From Candidatus Peribacteria bacterium (lineage in GTDB: Bacteria; Patescibacteriota; Gracilibacteria; UBA1369; LOWO2-01-FULL-3), in contig CALRGV010000010.1 in NCBI GenBank assembly GCA_943358175.1, positions 1 to 35,942 on the forward strand: a stretch of 35,942 bases of DNA, read 5' to 3'. The translations under genes and the position numbers were made by a program. Below, one piece after another: positions 24,135 to 31,362 of the stretch. The notes under the pieces are model-generated. The model ran no database searches and was not told the DNA's origin. It saw only the letters and a program-made list of their open reading frames with translations. Each line of letters starts with the position of its first letter. The first letter of the stretch is position 1.

Positions 24135-24692
24135 TTAGCCTTTGCTGACGTAGTTTCCTTCCGCGGTGTTTACCATAATTATGTCTCCTTCTGAAATGAA
24201 GAGTGGTACTTTTATGGTGGCGCCGGTTTCGATAGTAGCATCTTTTGAACCGCCGGTGGCAGTGTCGCCTTTATATCCCGGAGGGGCGGAAATTACTTTG
24301 AAAGCCATTTTTGGCGGAACTTGAATGCTGACCGGAATGCCATCGATATACATGGCGTAGCATTCGGTGTTTTCAATTAGATATTTGACGGCGTCGCCGA
24401 TTAATTCTTTATCAAGACCGAATTGTTCATAATTTTCATTGTCCATGAAATTGTAGGTTTCGCCGTCGTTGTAGAGGTATTGGCATTTGTTGCGGACCAC
24501 ATCAACTAATTCTACGGCTTCGCCGGATTTGAAGGTATGTTCAACAACTTGACCTGTTTTTAGTTGGCGGAGTTTAGCTCTTGTGAAAGCCGAGCCTTTA
24601 CCCGGATTTACGAATTGAGCTACGGCGATGAGCCATGGGTTTCCTTTGTGTAGAATGGTAAGGCCTTGTTTTAGATCTGTGGTGCTGGACAT
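24135..24692 (-). CDS. efp: Translation elongation factor P
   Basis: Rescues ribosomes stalled at polyproline stretches by entering between the P and E sites. 185 residues, three-domain length. The tip loop reads NPGKGSAF; Lys32 matches the E. coli Lys34 that is beta-lysylated. The tip sequence is of the PGKGQAF (EpmA-modified) type, not the arginine-rhamnosylated type. The gene next to it, 48 bases upstream in the operon, is epmA, the enzyme that adds the lysine. EpmB, which makes beta-lysine, is not in this window. Confidence 0.97.
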   Translation of the reverse strand: MSSTTDLKQGLTILHKGNPWLIAVAQFVNPGKGSAFTRAKLRQLKTGQVVEHTFKSGEAVELVDVVRNKCQYLYNDGETYNFMDNENYEQFGLDKELIGDAVKYLIENTECYAMYIDGIPVSIQVPPKMAFKVISAPPGYKGDTATGGSKDATIETGATIKVPLFISEGDIIMVNTAEGNYVSKG

Positions 24693-24740
24693 AGTGTGGG
24701 AATTATTTATTGTGTGCGCAAATTTTCGAACATTTGGAAT

Positions 24741-25925
24741 TTACCTTTGGGCGAGAGTATTTGCAAGAGAAGTGAGGTTGTTCATCGGAAATAGCAACAC
24801 TTCTTCGATGGATTTTTTATCGAGGAGGAGCATGATGAGGCGGTCGAGGCCGAGGGCGATGCCTGAGGTGGGTGTTGCGATTTTGTCGAGGGCGGTGAGG
24901 AATTCTTCGTCGATGGGGAAGACGGTTTTGTCGAGCTGTTTGCGGAGATTTTGTTCTTCCTCGAGGCGTGCGCGTTGTTCCTTTGAATCTGTTAATTCGG
25001 AAAAAGCGTTGGCGAGTTCTATGCCTTTGATGTAGAGCTCAAAGCGTTCGGCGAAGAAGGTATTATCGGCTGAGCGTTTTGCGAGGGCGGCTTGTGATGA
25101 AGGGTAGTCGTAGATGAAAATCGGTTGATTGATTTTTGCGAGTTCCGGTTCTATATAATTTAAGAAAATTTTGAAATAGAGGTCGTCCCAGGTGGCGCAG
25201 CCGGATGAGTCAAAGGGGAAGGGTGATGCAGAGCTGGATGGGACGGTGTGACTTGAGGCTTTTTCATCGATAGTTTTTTTGAAAGTGGCAAAGTCTTGGT
25301 TTTCCAGCAGATCTAGGTCGCAATATTTGATGAAAAGTTCATTGGTAGTGAAGCGCGGCCAAGGGGTGGCGAGGTTGATGGTCGAGGATTGGTAAGAGAG
25401 GGACTTAGTGACTTGACTAAGTATGGAATAATTTTGTGTCTGACCGTTGACGGTCAAATTGTCGGTAGTTTGTGTGTTTACGGATTGATTGGCCTCCCTA
25501 GGGAGGATTTTACAGATTAGAAATGTAACAAGATTTTCGCAATCATTCATCAAATCTTTGTAATCTGCATTTTTTCTATACCACTCGAGCATAGTGAATT
25601 CCGTATTGTGCAGCGGGCCGTCCATTTCGCCGTTGCGGAAAACTTTGGTTATATTGAAAATTTTGTCGAAACCTTCGGGTGAGCCGAGCAGCTTTTTCAT
25701 TTGTAACTCGGGGGAAGTATTGAGGTACATTGGAATTTTGGTGGCAGAGGAGAGTTGCGAAATTGCCGGTGGGGTGAGAGTGGTTTCAAAAGGCGTGAGG
25801 TGAGGTTCCATTCCCGGAATTGGTGTCATGATTGGGGTTTCCACTTCCAGAAAATCATTTTGCACGAAAAAATCGCGGATTTTTTGAATGATGAGGCTGC
25901 GGGCCCGGGTGGTGATTTTATTCAT
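24741..25925 (-). CDS. epmA: EF-P--(R)-beta-lysine ligase
   Basis: Attaches beta-lysine to EF-P. 394 residues, a class II lysyl-tRNA synthetase core without the N-terminal anticodon-binding OB domain, exactly the EpmA layout. Seen: FLEVETPIMTPIPGMEPHL, YLNTSPELQMKKLL, VFRNGEMDGPLHNTEFTMLE (motif 2), YKGIELANAFSELTD and SGIALGLDRLIML (motif 3). Ala357 in this last motif fits EpmA; true LysRS has Gly there. It is ~70 residues longer than E. coli EpmA because of two Ser/Thr-rich inserts, about 141-182 and 225-243; the first contains three inverted repeats. First gene of an operon with efp. The alternative, a truncated LysRS, is less likely. Confidence 0.93.
   Translation of the reverse strand: MNKITTRARSLIIQKIRDFFVQNDFLEVETPIMTPIPGMEPHLTPFETTLTPPAISQLSSATKIPMYLNTSPELQMKKLLGSPEGFDKIFNITKVFRNGEMDGPLHNTEFTMLEWYRKNADYKDLMNDCENLVTFLICKILPREANQSVNTQTTDNLTVNGQTQNYSILSQVTKSLSYQSSTINLATPWPRFTTNELFIKYCDLDLLENQDFATFKKTIDEKASSHTVPSSSASPFPFDSSGCATWDDLYFKIFLNYIEPELAKINQPIFIYDYPSSQAALAKRSADNTFFAERFELYIKGIELANAFSELTDSKEQRARLEEEQNLRKQLDKTVFPIDEEFLTALDKIATPTSGIALGLDRLIMLLLDKKSIEEVLLFPMNNLTSLANTLAQR
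25403..25506. repeat. Three palindromes in the insert of epmA
   Basis: Within 104 bases: ACTTAGT/ACTAAGT (25403-25422, 6-nt loop), TGACCG/CGGTCA (25441-25456, TTGA loop) and the perfect 14-bp palindrome CCTCCCTAGGGAGG (25493-25506). They fall exactly in the part of EpmA absent from known relatives, and the frame stays open. Confidence 0.6.
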
Positions 25926-25931
25926 GGGGGT

Positions 25932-25961
25932 ATTTTATGTTGGATGTTGACAAATTGGCAA
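25932..25961 (-). promoter_or_regulatory. Promoter of the epmA operon, near-leaderless
   Basis: Minus strand: -35 TTGCCA at 25956-25961, 18-nt spacer, -10 TAAAAT at 25932-25937. Only six bases separate the -10 from the epmA ATG, so the mRNA should begin at or next to the start codon. It is interlocked with the punA promoter on the other strand. Confidence 0.6.
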
Positions 25962-25975
25962 GCTGAAGGTACTTT
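25947..25975 (+). promoter_or_regulatory. punA promoter
   Basis: Perfect -35 TTGACA at 25947-25952, 17-nt spacer, TACTTT at 25970-25975, about 26 nt before the start codon. It overlaps the epmA promoter on the opposite strand. Confidence 0.6.
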
Positions 25976-26001
25976 TGACCGCCTAAATTTAAAAATATTT
26001 T

Positions 26002-27036
26002 ATGGCAAACGGTAATGAAAGGTTTGGTTATAGTGATGCTTCGAGAGCTGAGAGAGAAATTGGTTTGATATTGAGAGATCATGGAATGGATAGGTCAAAG
26101 GTGAAGCAGATGGTTGTTTTGGGTTCCGGATTGGGTGATTTTGCGGATGGATACATGGATGCGGAAAAGGCTTGGCAACCCAGCGGGCCGGTGAAAATTC
26201 CTTTTAATCAAATTTACGGCAAGTTTAATGGAGGAGGAGTGGAGATGTTGGGTGAGGGTGTTCCTGGGCATGATAGATCTTTGATTATTGGTCCTTTGAA
26301 TGGTTCGACAGACGGAAGTTTGGTAATGGCACAGTCCGGGCGTGAACATCCTTATGAAGGAGTGAGTACGCGCAGATCTACTTTTTGGCTTAGAGTAGCT
26401 CAGTTGATGGGTGTGCAGGATTTGATTGGTTCCAATGCTGCAGGAATTTTGACTCCACAAACTTTGAAGAAAAATGCTTTGATGTTGATGCATAGCGATA
26501 TGGATTTTGGTGGAGATAATCCTTTGATTGGCCAGAATAATGAGGACTTTGGTCCGAGATTTCCACATAGAGCGGATTCTTATCCGGTTGAAACGAGAGA
26601 TATTGTTAAGAGGCTTGCCGAGGAGATGGGTATAGCTTTAGATGAGGGTACTTACGTGAGAGTGTCGGGGCCTAATTATGAAAGTACCGAAGATGTATAT
26701 CGTTTGAGGCATTTGGTGGAGGAGATGTGGTATCAAGGTAGAGTCGAAAACGATCCGAGATTTCAGAAATTTACCAAGGCTACCGTGGGAATGTCCTCTA
26801 CCTTTGAAAATATGGTGGCGCAACATGCTTCACAGTCTGAAAGATATCCGGCTTTTCAAAACAGAGCTTATCTTAGTGTAGCTACTAATTATGCAGCGAT
26901 GCTTGGTCCGGATGGGCTGATCAAAGGTGAGGTTTTGAAGCATGCACATGTAAAACAATCTGCAGATGAAGTAAAAAACCATATTGGTAGATTGGTGCAG
27001 GGGGTTTTATTGGAATTGAGAAAAAAAGTGGCTTAA
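26002..27036 (+). CDS. punA: Purine nucleoside phosphorylase (PNP/MTAP family)
   Basis: Splits purine nucleosides with phosphate into base and sugar 1-phosphate, for purine salvage. 344 residues, longer than the usual ~270-290. Seen: VVLGSGLGDFADG (phosphate-binding Ser), SGREHPYEGVSTRR (catalytic His), GSNAAGILTP, LMLMHSDMDFGGDNPLIG, and YVRVSGPNYESTEDVYRL, then TVGMSSTFENMVAQHAS. Extra length is spread over an N-terminal ~30 residues and loops. Guanosine/inosine or MTA specificity cannot be told from here. It has its own promoter and converges on pgl with one base between. Confidence 0.93.
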   Translation: MANGNERFGYSDASRAEREIGLILRDHGMDRSKVKQMVVLGSGLGDFADGYMDAEKAWQPSGPVKIPFNQIYGKFNGGGVEMLGEGVPGHDRSLIIGPLNGSTDGSLVMAQSGREHPYEGVSTRRSTFWLRVAQLMGVQDLIGSNAAGILTPQTLKKNALMLMHSDMDFGGDNPLIGQNNEDFGPRFPHRADSYPVETRDIVKRLAEEMGIALDEGTYVRVSGPNYESTEDVYRLRHLVEEMWYQGRVENDPRFQKFTKATVGMSSTFENMVAQHASQSERYPAFQNRAYLSVATNYAAMLGPDGLIKGEVLKHAHVKQSADEVKNHIGRLVQGVLLELRKKVA

Positions 27037-27037
27037 A

Positions 27038-27796
27038 TTATGGCGTGGAGCGTATGCTGAGATTTTTGTGAGTGAGGAGTTTTAGGGCTGGGAAATTCGT
27101 GAAAGATTTGAGGTCTGTTTTTTTTGTGTTTTGAAGTTTCGCGAGAATTTCCGGCTTGTTTTTGAGGAGGACGAGGAGATTTTTGGATTTTAGAATTGGG
27201 CCGAAAGTGAGAGTGAGGCGATTTGGGATGGCAAATGGCTTTATTGGTAGAGCTCGCTGCGTCTCCCGACTGGCAGAGCCAGTTCGTTCGTCTTGCTGCG
27301 TGCTCGCACCTTGTGCTCGCATGATGCTGTGGACAACTGTTTTCTTACTCGTGAGCTCTTTTGAGTTTGGGAAAAGTGAGGCGGTGTGACCGTCCGGGCC
27401 TATGCCGAGAATCATTAAGTCAAAAGTTTTTGGTAATTCTTTGGAATATTTTGCGAGGGATTTTTCGATGGGGAGAGAGGTGTCGAAAAAATGAAAGTGC
27501 ACATTTGAGGCGGCTGAGGAATTTGTTAGTGGCGCGAAAGATTCTGTGATCATTTTTTGATTGGAATCTTTATTAGTGGAAGGGACGTAGCGTTCATCAA
27601 CTTGGTAAAAATGGAGAGGATTTGCGAATGGCATGAAGCTCAGCTTTTTGGCTAAGGATTCGTAAATTTCTTGTGGCGTTGTGCCGCCGCTGAGAGCGAT
27701 GTTGATGCGAGTTTTTTTTTCACGAATAATTTTCAGAATAAAGTCCGCGGAGACATTGATGAAATCGTGGGGACGGGTGATGGATTGGAGGTTCAT
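27038..27796 (-). CDS. pgl: 6-phosphogluconolactonase
   Basis: Hydrolyses 6-phosphogluconolactone, step two of the oxidative pentose phosphate path. 252 residues. Family motifs: SGGTTPQEIYESL, FYQVDERYVPS, LMILGIGPDGHTASLFP and the RLTLTFGPIL strand. An insertion of about 29 residues (159-187), GC-rich and Arg/Gln/Ser-rich, separates GHTASLFP from RLTLTF, where relatives usually have a short loop. It contains a perfect inverted repeat in the DNA. It follows zwf by 26 bases in the same operon. Confidence 0.93.
   Translation of the reverse strand: MNLQSITRPHDFINVSADFILKIIREKKTRINIALSGGTTPQEIYESLAKKLSFMPFANPLHFYQVDERYVPSTNKDSNQKMITESFAPLTNSSAASNVHFHFFDTSLPIEKSLAKYSKELPKTFDLMILGIGPDGHTASLFPNSKELTSKKTVVHSIMRAQGASTQQDERTGSASRETQRALPIKPFAIPNRLTLTFGPILKSKNLLVLLKNKPEILAKLQNTKKTDLKSFTNFPALKLLTHKNLSIRSTP
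27236..27322. repeat. GC-rich in-frame insert in pgl
   Basis: About 87 bases encoding residues 159-187. Contains ACTGGC/GCCAGT around AGA (27269-27283) and two copies of TGCTCGCA. Base composition is clearly unlike the flanking pgl sequence. Confidence 0.55.
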
Positions 27797-27822
27797 GGAA
27801 TGGTGGTAGGTTTTTCTTGCGC

Positions 27823-29238
27823 TTACTTTTTTTCTGGTATGTCAAACCATTTGAAATCGTCGATTGTCGTGAGCTGATCTTGTCCTGTTGGTCCCGGTGA
27901 AAAATCTGGATATTTTTCCGGTTTCAATTTTGCTTTTTCGATGAAGGCCAGAATTTTGTCGGTGATTTGCCAAGTGGCGATGATCTCTTCGAAACTTAAG
28001 AAGTGGAGGCGACGTTTTCTGATTACGTCGAGGAGAAGCATGGAGTGTTCCGGCATAGATTCCGTGGTACTGCTTACGGTGCCCGAGGTACTAATTTCCC
28101 CACCGACAAGGCGAATATTGATTCTTTCATTCGGTTGTAATTCAAAAATTAAACGGTTTGGTTCTTCATCTTTTGGTTGAAAAGCAAATTTTTTTAATTC
28201 CACCACGACGTAAGTATGTTTTTCATCAAGTTTTTTCCCGGTGCGAATGTAAATTGGAGTTTTGTACCAACTTTCACGGTCGATAAAAAGTCTCATGGCT
28301 GCGAAAGTTTCAGTCTTGGAATTTTTTGGAATATCTTTTTCTTTGTTGTAACTTTCGTATTGGCCGAGGACGATATTTTTTCTGGATTCAATGAATTTCA
28401 AAGCGGAAAGAATACTGTATTTTTCCCGATGTAAGCCAACGGCATTTTCCGTAATTGGTATGGACATTGTGATAAGCGCGAGAATTTGCAGAAGGTGAGA
28501 TTGCACCATATCTTTAATGGTTCCCACTTGGTCAAAATATCCGGCGCGAGAGGTCACGCCGAGTTTTTCAAAAGCGGTAATTTGGATGTTTGCAACTTCC
28601 GGTCCTTTCATCATCATATTGATGAGACGATTGGAGTGGCGGAGGTGAAGAAGGCTTTGTACTGCGGCTTTTCCGAGGTAGTGGTCCAGCAGATAAATAT
28701 TTTCTTCCTTGAAATAACGAGCCACAAAGTGGAAAAGTTCACGCGCGGATTCGGTATCTTCTCCAAATGGTTTTTCTAAAATTAGGCGAATGTCTTCGTT
28801 TTCATGACGCTTTGTTTCACCAAGATTTCCGATGATATTTTGGAAAACTTGAGGAGGGACGGAAAAATAGGCGAGTGTGGTGATTTCTTTGTTGTTTGTT
28901 ATTTTGCTCAAGTGGCTGCGGAGTTTTTTGAAGTCGTCCAGTTTGTCGTATTGGCCGGAGACGTAGCTGACGTGTGAGGTTAGTTCTTTGAGAATTGTTT
29001 CGTTGAGATGCGATTTTGTCGCATGTTTGAAATGATTTTTTATGCTGTCCGAGAATTCTTTTTGGAAATTTTCTTTTTCGATTTTGGTCCTGGCGTAGCC
29101 AACAATATGGTATTCTTTTGGCAGATGTTTTTGTTCCGCCATACTGTAAAGAGCTGGAAAAAGTTTGAGTTTTGCTAGATCTCCGGAAGCACCGAAGATT
29201 ATGAGAGCGAAAGGTTTTTCGATGTGGTAGGAATTCAT
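27823..29238 (-). CDS. zwf: Glucose-6-phosphate dehydrogenase
   Basis: Oxidises glucose 6-phosphate to the lactone and makes NADPH; cytoplasmic. 471 residues. The coenzyme motif GASGDLAKLKL is at 16-26, the substrate motif LLDHYLGK near 183-190, and EKLGVTSRAGYFDQVGTIKD follows. The residue after DHYLGK is Ala, where the family usually has Glu; otherwise the active site looks normal. Promoter at 29266-29293. Upstream gene of a zwf-pgl operon. gnd, the third enzyme, is on the same strand but separated by a toxin-antitoxin pair on the other strand. Confidence 0.96.
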   Translation of the reverse strand: MNSYHIEKPFALIIFGASGDLAKLKLFPALYSMAEQKHLPKEYHIVGYARTKIEKENFQKEFSDSIKNHFKHATKSHLNETILKELTSHVSYVSGQYDKLDDFKKLRSHLSKITNNKEITTLAYFSVPPQVFQNIIGNLGETKRHENEDIRLILEKPFGEDTESARELFHFVARYFKEENIYLLDHYLGKAAVQSLLHLRHSNRLINMMMKGPEVANIQITAFEKLGVTSRAGYFDQVGTIKDMVQSHLLQILALITMSIPITENAVGLHREKYSILSALKFIESRKNIVLGQYESYNKEKDIPKNSKTETFAAMRLFIDRESWYKTPIYIRTGKKLDEKHTYVVVELKKFAFQPKDEEPNRLIFELQPNERINIRLVGGEISTSGTVSSTTESMPEHSMLLLDVIRKRRLHFLSFEEIIATWQITDKILAFIEKAKLKPEKYPDFSPGPTGQDQLTTIDDFKWFDIPEKK

Positions 29239-29265
29239 AGAGAGAGATGATGAGGAAACATTTTT

Positions 29266-29293
29266 ATTATAGACTCTTTTGATTTCACTACAA
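29266..29293 (-). promoter_or_regulatory. zwf-pgl promoter
   Basis: Minus strand: perfect -10 TATAAT at 29266-29271, 16-nt spacer, weak -35 TTGTAG at 29288-29293, about 28 nt before the zwf start. Confidence 0.6.
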
Positions 29294-29373
29294 TAATTGT
29301 TTTGAGTTTATTTTGGATTAGCTATTCTTATTATTTTTGTCTTTTTTTTCTGAGAAATTTGTTGAGGTTGGCC

Positions 29374-29402
29374 TTGTTATTTTTTATCTTTCTTGATATA
29401 CT
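29374..29402 (+). promoter_or_regulatory. Promoter of the AbrB/RelE-type operon
   Basis: -35 TTGTTA at 29374-29379, 17-nt spacer, -10 TATACT at 29397-29402, 28 nt before the antitoxin ATG. The repeated CTTATTT units between -10 and start could bind the antitoxin. Confidence 0.55.
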
Positions 29403-29430
29403 ATTTACGTACTTACTTATTTGCTTATTT

Positions 29431-29661
29431 ATGGTTAAGGTTTTGCATTCTACTTCCAGAGGTCAGATTACTCTTCCAAAAGAGTGGAGGGATGGTTTTG
29501 ATACTGATTATTTCAAGGTTGAAATTCAAAAAGATAAATTGATTATTGTTCCGATGAATCCGGAAAAATCATTTAAAAATAGGGTGGAAGAATCTTGGCA
29601 GCAATATGAAGATGGAATGTTTATCAGTAATGAAGATTTGAAGAAAAAATATGGTTTATAG
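29431..29661 (+). CDS. AbrB/MazE-like antitoxin
   Basis: 76 residues from the chosen start. The N-terminus MVKVLHSTSRGQITLPKEWR is the swapped-hairpin AbrB DNA-binding fold. An earlier in-frame ATG at 29302 would add a 43-residue very hydrophobic leader, but that is translation of a T-rich promoter region; the promoter lies inside it. It overlaps the toxin start by 11 nt. Confidence 0.88.
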   Translation: MVKVLHSTSRGQITLPKEWRDGFDTDYFKVEIQKDKLIIVPMNPEKSFKNRVEESWQQYEDGMFISNEDLKKKYGL

Positions 29662-29923
29662 TCTTGTTTATACTAATCAGGCAGAAAAAGATTTGGACAG
29701 GATTGATAAGGTTATGGCTGTTCGAATTTTGAAGAAAATGGATTCTTTTGTGAAGTTATCTAATCCTTTGGTTAAGGCGAAGCAGTTAACTGGATTCGAT
29801 ATTCCAACTTATAGATTTAGAGTGGGCGACTATAGAATAGTTTTCAGAAAGGATATTAAAACTAATTGTTTAGTGATATTGGTGGTATTGAGCGTAGCGC
29901 ATAGGAAAGAGGTTTATAAGTGA
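29651..29923 (+). CDS. RelE/ParE-family toxin
   Basis: 90 residues, a RelE-like fold: YTNQAEKDLDRIDKVMAVRI in the helical start, then PTYRFRVGDYRIVFRKD and a final VLSVAHRKEVYK. The closing pattern R-x-x-x-Y is typical of mRNA interferases; this fits a ribosome-dependent mRNA nuclease, but a gyrase-type ParE cannot be excluded. Overlaps the antitoxin by 11 nt. Ends two bases before the end of the convergent gnd. Confidence 0.92.
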   Translation: MVYSLVYTNQAEKDLDRIDKVMAVRILKKMDSFVKLSNPLVKAKQLTGFDIPTYRFRVGDYRIVFRKDIKTNCLVILVVLSVAHRKEVYK

Positions 29924-29925
29924 TT

Positions 29926-31362
29926 TCAATCCCACTCCGTGTGAAATGAACCTTTTTTGTCGGTGCGTTCGTAGCCGTGGGCGCCGAAAAAGTCGCGTTG
30001 GGCTTGGATGAGATTCTGGGGGAGATGTGCTTTGGCGTAGGAATCGTAAAAATTTAGTGAGGCGGAGAAAGCGGGGATCGGGATTGCGGATTCGAGAGAG
30101 AGTGTGAGAAGTCTGCGCCAGGATTTTTGTTTTGGGCCGGCGAATAGGTTTGTGATTTTTTTGAATATTTTTGTTGCGGCAGTTTTGTCTTTGCCGAGAC
30201 CGATTGTCAGATTTTTCAGGTAGGTTGAGCGAATGATACAGCCGCCTTGCCAAATGCGAGTGATTTCCGCCAGGTCGAGATTCCAGTTATATTCTTTGCT
30301 GGATTGAGTGAGTAGGCCTACGCCTTGTTCGTAGCAGAGAATGATGGAGAGTTCGAGAGCGTTTTCTAATTGAGTGATGAGATTTTTCTTTCCGCTTGAT
30401 GTGAGTTTTTTGGCTGTGGGAGTGAGTTTTAGGACTTTGCACATTTGGCGGCCTTTAGTATCGCCGGAGACTATGCGGGCGTCGACGGCGGCGTTGATGG
30501 TTGGGATGAATACGCCTAAGTCATGTGCAATTTCCGTGGTCCATTTGCCGGTGCCTTTTTGGCCGGCGGAATCTTTGATAAAGTCGATAAGATAGGCATC
30601 TTTTTTAGATGATTCCGGGTCTTTTTTTGCGAAAATTTTCGCGGTGATTTCGATGAGAAAAGATTTGAGATTCGGATTTTTATTGTAGCCGGAGAATATT
30701 TTTGCGAGTTCGGGATTGCTGAATTTTCCGAGATTTTTGAGAATGTCGTAACTCTCAGCTAGAAGCTGCATGATGGCGTACTCGATGCCGTTGTGGACCA
30801 TTTTTACAAAGTGGCCGCTGCCGAAATCTCCAAGATGTACGACGCAGGGTTTTCCTCCGAAATCTTTTGCGGCGATTTTTTCAAAAATTGGACGAATTTT
30901 TTCCCAAGCGGATTTGTCTCCGCCGGGCATGAGTGATGGGCCGTGGAGGGCACCTTCTTCACCGCCGGAAATTCCGCAGCCGATGAAGTGAAGATTGCGA
31001 GTGGCGAGCTCTTTTTGTCTTCTTTCGGTGTCCTTGAAGTGTGAATTTCCACAGTCAATGATGATGTCGTTTTTGTCTAAGAGAGGGCTTAATTCGGTAA
31101 TCATGTCATCTACCGGTTTGCCGGCTTTTACGAGGAGAATTATTTTGCGTGGAGTTTCGAGACTGGCGACGAATTCTTTGAGAGTTTTACTGCCGTGTAA
31201 TTTATCTCCAGATTCTTTTCCAAAATCTTTAATAAACTTATCAGTCTTTTCAGTGGTGCGATTGAACACGCTAATTGAGAATCCTTTATTCGCAATATTG
31301 CGAGCGAGATTCGCGCCCATTGTGGCGAGGCCGATGAGACCGATGGCTGATTTATCTTTCAA
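29926..31362 (-). CDS. gnd: 6-phosphogluconate dehydrogenase (decarboxylating)
   Basis: Makes ribulose 5-phosphate, CO2 and NADPH. 478 residues. Seen: GLATMG (11-16) in the NADP fold, GCGISGGEEGALHGPSLMPG, GSGHFVKMVHNGIEYA with the catalytic Lys and His/Asn, and QAQRDFFGAHGYERTD near the end. The start codon is TTG: upstream in frame there are only ATT/ATC before a stop, and the TTG lies inside the end of the LOG-family gene (11-nt overlap). This suggests coupled translation. It ends in TGA. Confidence 0.95.
   Translation of the reverse strand: MKDKSAIGLIGLATMGANLARNIANKGFSISVFNRTTEKTDKFIKDFGKESGDKLHGSKTLKEFVASLETPRKIILLVKAGKPVDDMITELSPLLDKNDIIIDCGNSHFKDTERRQKELATRNLHFIGCGISGGEEGALHGPSLMPGGDKSAWEKIRPIFEKIAAKDFGGKPCVVHLGDFGSGHFVKMVHNGIEYAIMQLLAESYDILKNLGKFSNPELAKIFSGYNKNPNLKSFLIEITAKIFAKKDPESSKKDAYLIDFIKDSAGQKGTGKWTTEIAHDLGVFIPTINAAVDARIVSGDTKGRQMCKVLKLTPTAKKLTSSGKKNLITQLENALELSIILCYEQGVGLLTQSSKEYNWNLDLAEITRIWQGGCIIRSTYLKNLTIGLGKDKTAATKIFKKITNLFAGPKQKSWRRLLTLSLESAIPIPAFSASLNFYDSYAKAHLPQNLIQAQRDFFGAHGYERTDKKGSFHTEWD

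Noticed and set aside
24741-25925. Calling this gene lysyl-tRNA synthetase (lysS).
   Set aside because: The anticodon-binding OB domain is absent, Ala replaces the LysRS Gly in motif 3, and efp is next door; all three point to epmA.
29302-29430. A membrane-segment N-terminus on the AbrB-like antitoxin.
   Set aside because: The hydrophobic leader is translation of a T-rich promoter region; the -35/-10 boxes lie within it and the domain begins at the ATG at 29431.
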